Source: Phaeobacter gallaeciensis DSM 26640 (GTDB lineage: Bacteria; Pseudomonadota; Alphaproteobacteria; Rhodobacterales; Rhodobacteraceae). From it: 64,000 bases of DNA. A program made the translations under genes and the position numbers. Positions 62,173-64,000 of this stretch are shown one piece after another. Below the pieces are notes generated by a model that was given only the letters and a program-made list of their open reading frames with translations, made no database searches and was not told the origin of the DNA. The stretch is from contig NC_023137.1 in the NCBI RefSeq assembly GCF_000511385.1, positions 2,611,001-2,675,000 on the forward strand, in the 5' to 3' direction. Each line of letters begins with the position of its first letter. Position 1 is the first letter of the stretch.

Positions 62173-62325
62173 GTGTCGTTTCTTCTGCAATTCTTCTCCC
62201 TGCGCCACCGCCCAGCCGATGGCACCCGCACGCCGGTCAGCCTGCACGCCTATGGGCTGCCGCGCGGTGATCAGGGATTTTGCTTGGAATGGTACTTGGA
62301 TCGGTCGGAAAACCGAAACGGGTGA
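62173..62325 (+). CDS. candidate 50-residue leader ORF before hemP
   Basis: A GTG-started frame ends 5 bases before the hemP start. It encodes an apolar start (SFLLQFFSLRHRP), a middle TPVSLHAYGLPRGDQG and the end FCLEWYLDRSENRNG. GAG lies about 9 bases upstream of the start. Codon use becomes less G+C-rich toward the end. It could be a small functional protein or a translated leader coupling to hemP. No homologue is recalled. Confidence 0.4.
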   Translation: MSFLLQFFSLRHRPADGTRTPVSLHAYGLPRGDQGFCLEWYLDRSENRNG

Positions 62326-62330
62326 CCCTG

Positions 62331-62504
62331 ATGAACCAGATGACCTTTGACCACGCCACCACTACAACCGCAGCCACTGAGGTCTTCCCGACCTATCACG
62401 CCGAGGAACTCGCCCGTGGCGGTAACCAGGCTCGCATCCTGCTGAATGGCCAGATCTACAGCCTGCGGATCACTCGCGCCGGAAAGCTGATCCTGACAAA
62501 ATGA
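62331..62504 (+). CDS. hemP: hemin uptake protein HemP
   Basis: A 57-residue protein with the HemP/HmuP signature ARILLNGQIYSLRITRAGKL followed by ILTK at the C-terminus. HmuP of Bradyrhizobium helps Irr activate haem-uptake genes; the role here is inferred. ATG 62331 is preferred over an upstream TTG. The stop overlaps the next start (ATGA). Confidence 0.88.
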   Translation: MNQMTFDHATTTTAATEVFPTYHAEELARGGNQARILLNGQIYSLRITRAGKLILTK

Positions 62505-63007
62505 TTTCCAACAGCACATCCGCCGCACCTGCGGCACCACGGGGCGGGGCCACTGTCGGCCTGCTGACAGATTTGCCCGCCCTGGAGGCTATGGCCGTAC
62601 GCAACCTGCGCCACTGGTTCAATGGCCCGGACAGCCGCATTGCGCTGCGCCAAGACCTGCAAGCCGCTCTTGGTCCGGTGCTGGGCCGTCAGGCCTATGA
62701 AAATTTCGGTCGTCTGTGCAATTTCTGCGTTACCGAGGGTCGCCGCCCGCTGGTGCGTCACGGGATGACCTGCACCTGTCTTGGTGCCGATGAAAACTGC
62801 TTTGCCAATCTGGTCGGTGCAGCCGCGCATGGCGAATATGAGGATGCCAATCTCTTCGCCGCCCTGATCGTCCAACCACAACAGGCGCAACGCGCCACTG
62901 TCCTTGCTGCCAAAATAGGCCTGATTCTGGATCAGCTCAGCGACCACGCGACCAGCCCGGCCGCGCATCCGGCGCAGGTGCAGCCACTCTCAACCACCCT
63001 TCACTGA
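62501..63007 (+). CDS. Cys-rich protein of unknown function in the iron locus
   Basis: A 168-residue cytosolic protein with no signal peptide. The central part clusters five cysteines and a His (LCNFCVTEGRR, RHGMTCTCLGADENC, about residues 75-107), suitable for a metal or Fe-S site. The second half is helical with LFAALIVQPQQ. It overlaps hemP by 4 bases and precedes the imelysin gene by 82 bases, so iron or haem handling is likely but unproven. The family is not recognised. Confidence 0.75.
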   Translation: MISNSTSAAPAAPRGGATVGLLTDLPALEAMAVRNLRHWFNGPDSRIALRQDLQAALGPVLGRQAYENFGRLCNFCVTEGRRPLVRHGMTCTCLGADENCFANLVGAAAHGEYEDANLFAALIVQPQQAQRATVLAAKIGLILDQLSDHATSPAAHPAQVQPLSTTLH

Positions 63008-63089
63008 CGGTCCCACTGCCAGACAGTCACCGTTCCCCTGTAACCCGTTCACATCACAACGTATCGACTAACCCTTAAGGAACGCTCTA

Positions 63090-64000
63090 ATGACATCGCA
63101 TTTTCTCGCAGGTACCGCTGTTGCAGCGCTCGCCACAGTTGCGGCTCCCGCTTTCGCGGCAGACAAAGCTGAGGTGCTGACCACCTACGCAAACATTGCG
63201 CACGCCAAATATCAGGACAGCCTGGAGACTGCCAAGACTCTGCAGACCGCCGTTGACGCGCTGATCGCTGAACCTTCGGCCGAGGCACTGGAAGCCGCGC
63301 GCAAGGCTTGGCTCGCAGCCCGCGTGCCCTATCAGCAGTCCGAAGTCTTCCGCTTTGGCAACGCCATCGTCGATGACTGGGAAGGCAAAGTGAACGCATG
63401 GCCGCTGGACGAGGGCCTGATCGATTATGTCGACGCCAGCTACGGTGGTCCGACCGATGAAAACACCCTTGCTGCGCTGAATATCGTTGCCAACCCCAGC
63501 TTTGAGCTGTCCGGCAAATCCATCGACGCCAACGCCATCACGCCTGAGCTGCTCGAGGGCACTCTGCACGAAGCCGACGGCGTCGAGGCCAATGTGGCAA
63601 CCGGCTATCACGCCATCGAATTCCTGCTCTGGGGTCAGGATCTGAACGGCACCGACCACGGCGCCGGCAGCCGCGCTTGGACCGACTACGCAGCAGGGGA
63701 AGACTGCACCAATGGCAACTGCGACCGCCGCGGTGAATACCTGAAAGCGGCGACGGATCTGCTGATCTCCGATCTGGAGTGGATGACCGCACAATGGGGC
63801 ACCGAAGGTGAAGCCCGCGGCACGCTTTTGTCGGATGAAAACGCAGGCATTACCGCCATGCTGACCGGCATGGGCTCGCTCTCCTACGGCGAAACCGCTG
63901 GTGAACGTATGCGCCTCGGCCTGATGTTGAACGATCCTGAGGAAGAGCATGATTGCTTCTCCGACAACACCCACAACAGCCATTACTACGATGGTCTGGG
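63090..64000 (+). CDS. irpA: imelysin-family iron-regulated protein, cut by window end
   Basis: An open frame of 303 codons with no stop before the window end. It has a signal peptide (LAGTAVAALATVAAPAFA, cleavage near residue 23). The imelysin GxHxxE motif is GYHAIEFLLWG near residue 173. A Cys pair CTNGNC near residue 210 and C in EEHDCFSDNTHN near 290 follow. AAGGA lies 8 bases before the ATG. Imelysin proteins are periplasmic or surface iron-uptake factors, and context with hemP and iron-type operators agrees. Confidence 0.92.
   Translation, partial: MTSHFLAGTAVAALATVAAPAFAADKAEVLTTYANIAHAKYQDSLETAKTLQTAVDALIAEPSAEALEAARKAWLAARVPYQQSEVFRFGNAIVDDWEGKVNAWPLDEGLIDYVDASYGGPTDENTLAALNIVANPSFELSGKSIDANAITPELLEGTLHEADGVEANVATGYHAIEFLLWGQDLNGTDHGAGSRAWTDYAAGEDCTNGNCDRRGEYLKAATDLLISDLEWMTAQWGTEGEARGTLLSDENAGITAMLTGMGSLSYGETAGERMRLGLMLNDPEEEHDCFSDNTHNSHYYDGL

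Overview
The window reads as a chromosomal segment of an alphaproteobacterium of the Rhodobacteraceae, most likely of the marine Roseobacter group. This rests on the high G+C coding style, the dnaG-rpoD order, the heterotetrameric sarcosine oxidase genes, an L-carnitine dehydrogenase/thioesterase fusion beside a GlxA-type AraC regulator, and a hemP-imelysin iron locus. Assignments come from reading the translations by eye; no database search was run.

Layout. 0-9 kb: riboflavin genes ribH (cut by the window edge), ribBA and ribE on the minus strand are separated from ribD and nrdR by a three-gene plus-strand cassette for a KpsS/KpsC-type capsule. 9-12 kb: yjbQ, two related small exported proteins, a short-chain dehydrogenase and a small unknown. 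12-17 kb: rpoD and dnaG. 17-24 kb: soxBDAG and gdh. 24-27 kb: a TadG-like VWA protein followed by two TadE-like proteins. 27-34 kb: a membrane protein, a pirin, a TetR regulator with a near-ideal operator, a lipoprotein, a previously uncalled Cys/Gly-rich mini-ORF, hom, glpX and recJ. 34-35 kb: two identical tRNA-Glu genes. 35-43 kb: an H-NOX-like protein with a GGDEF partner, a DUF4153 membrane protein, an MttB-like methyltransferase, a HAD phosphatase, a DUF3572 protein and a PleD-like cyclase. 43-46 kb: an EF-hand / ECF sigma / membrane-anchored regulator / CpxP-like operon. 46-50 kb: DUF983, Nudix, EamA, desaturase, DUF2061 and an XRE regulator. 50-55 kb: carnitine catabolism. 55-62 kb: aldo/keto reductase, rhodanese, MFS transporter, metG, a metallo-beta-lactamase-fold protein and a LysR regulator. 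62-64 kb: an iron/haem locus with two operator-like palindromes, a possible leader ORF, hemP, a Cys-rich protein and an imelysin cut by the window end.

How the genes fit together. Carnitine dehydrogenase, the BKACE enzyme and the fused thioesterase would yield glycine betaine. An MttB-like demethylase and the sarcosine oxidase at other places in the window could act on downstream methylamines, and glutamate dehydrogenase links amino nitrogen to central metabolism. Two diguanylate cyclases, an H-NOX-like protein, Tad-type proteins and capsule export fit a surface-attached marine lifestyle. No phage, transposase, CRISPR array or defence island was seen. The most unusual items are the CGGC-repeat mini-ORF near 29.7 kb, the H-NOX-like protein lacking the usual haem ligand, the EF-hand/sigma operon and the PleD-like protein whose first receiver lacks its phosphoacceptor.
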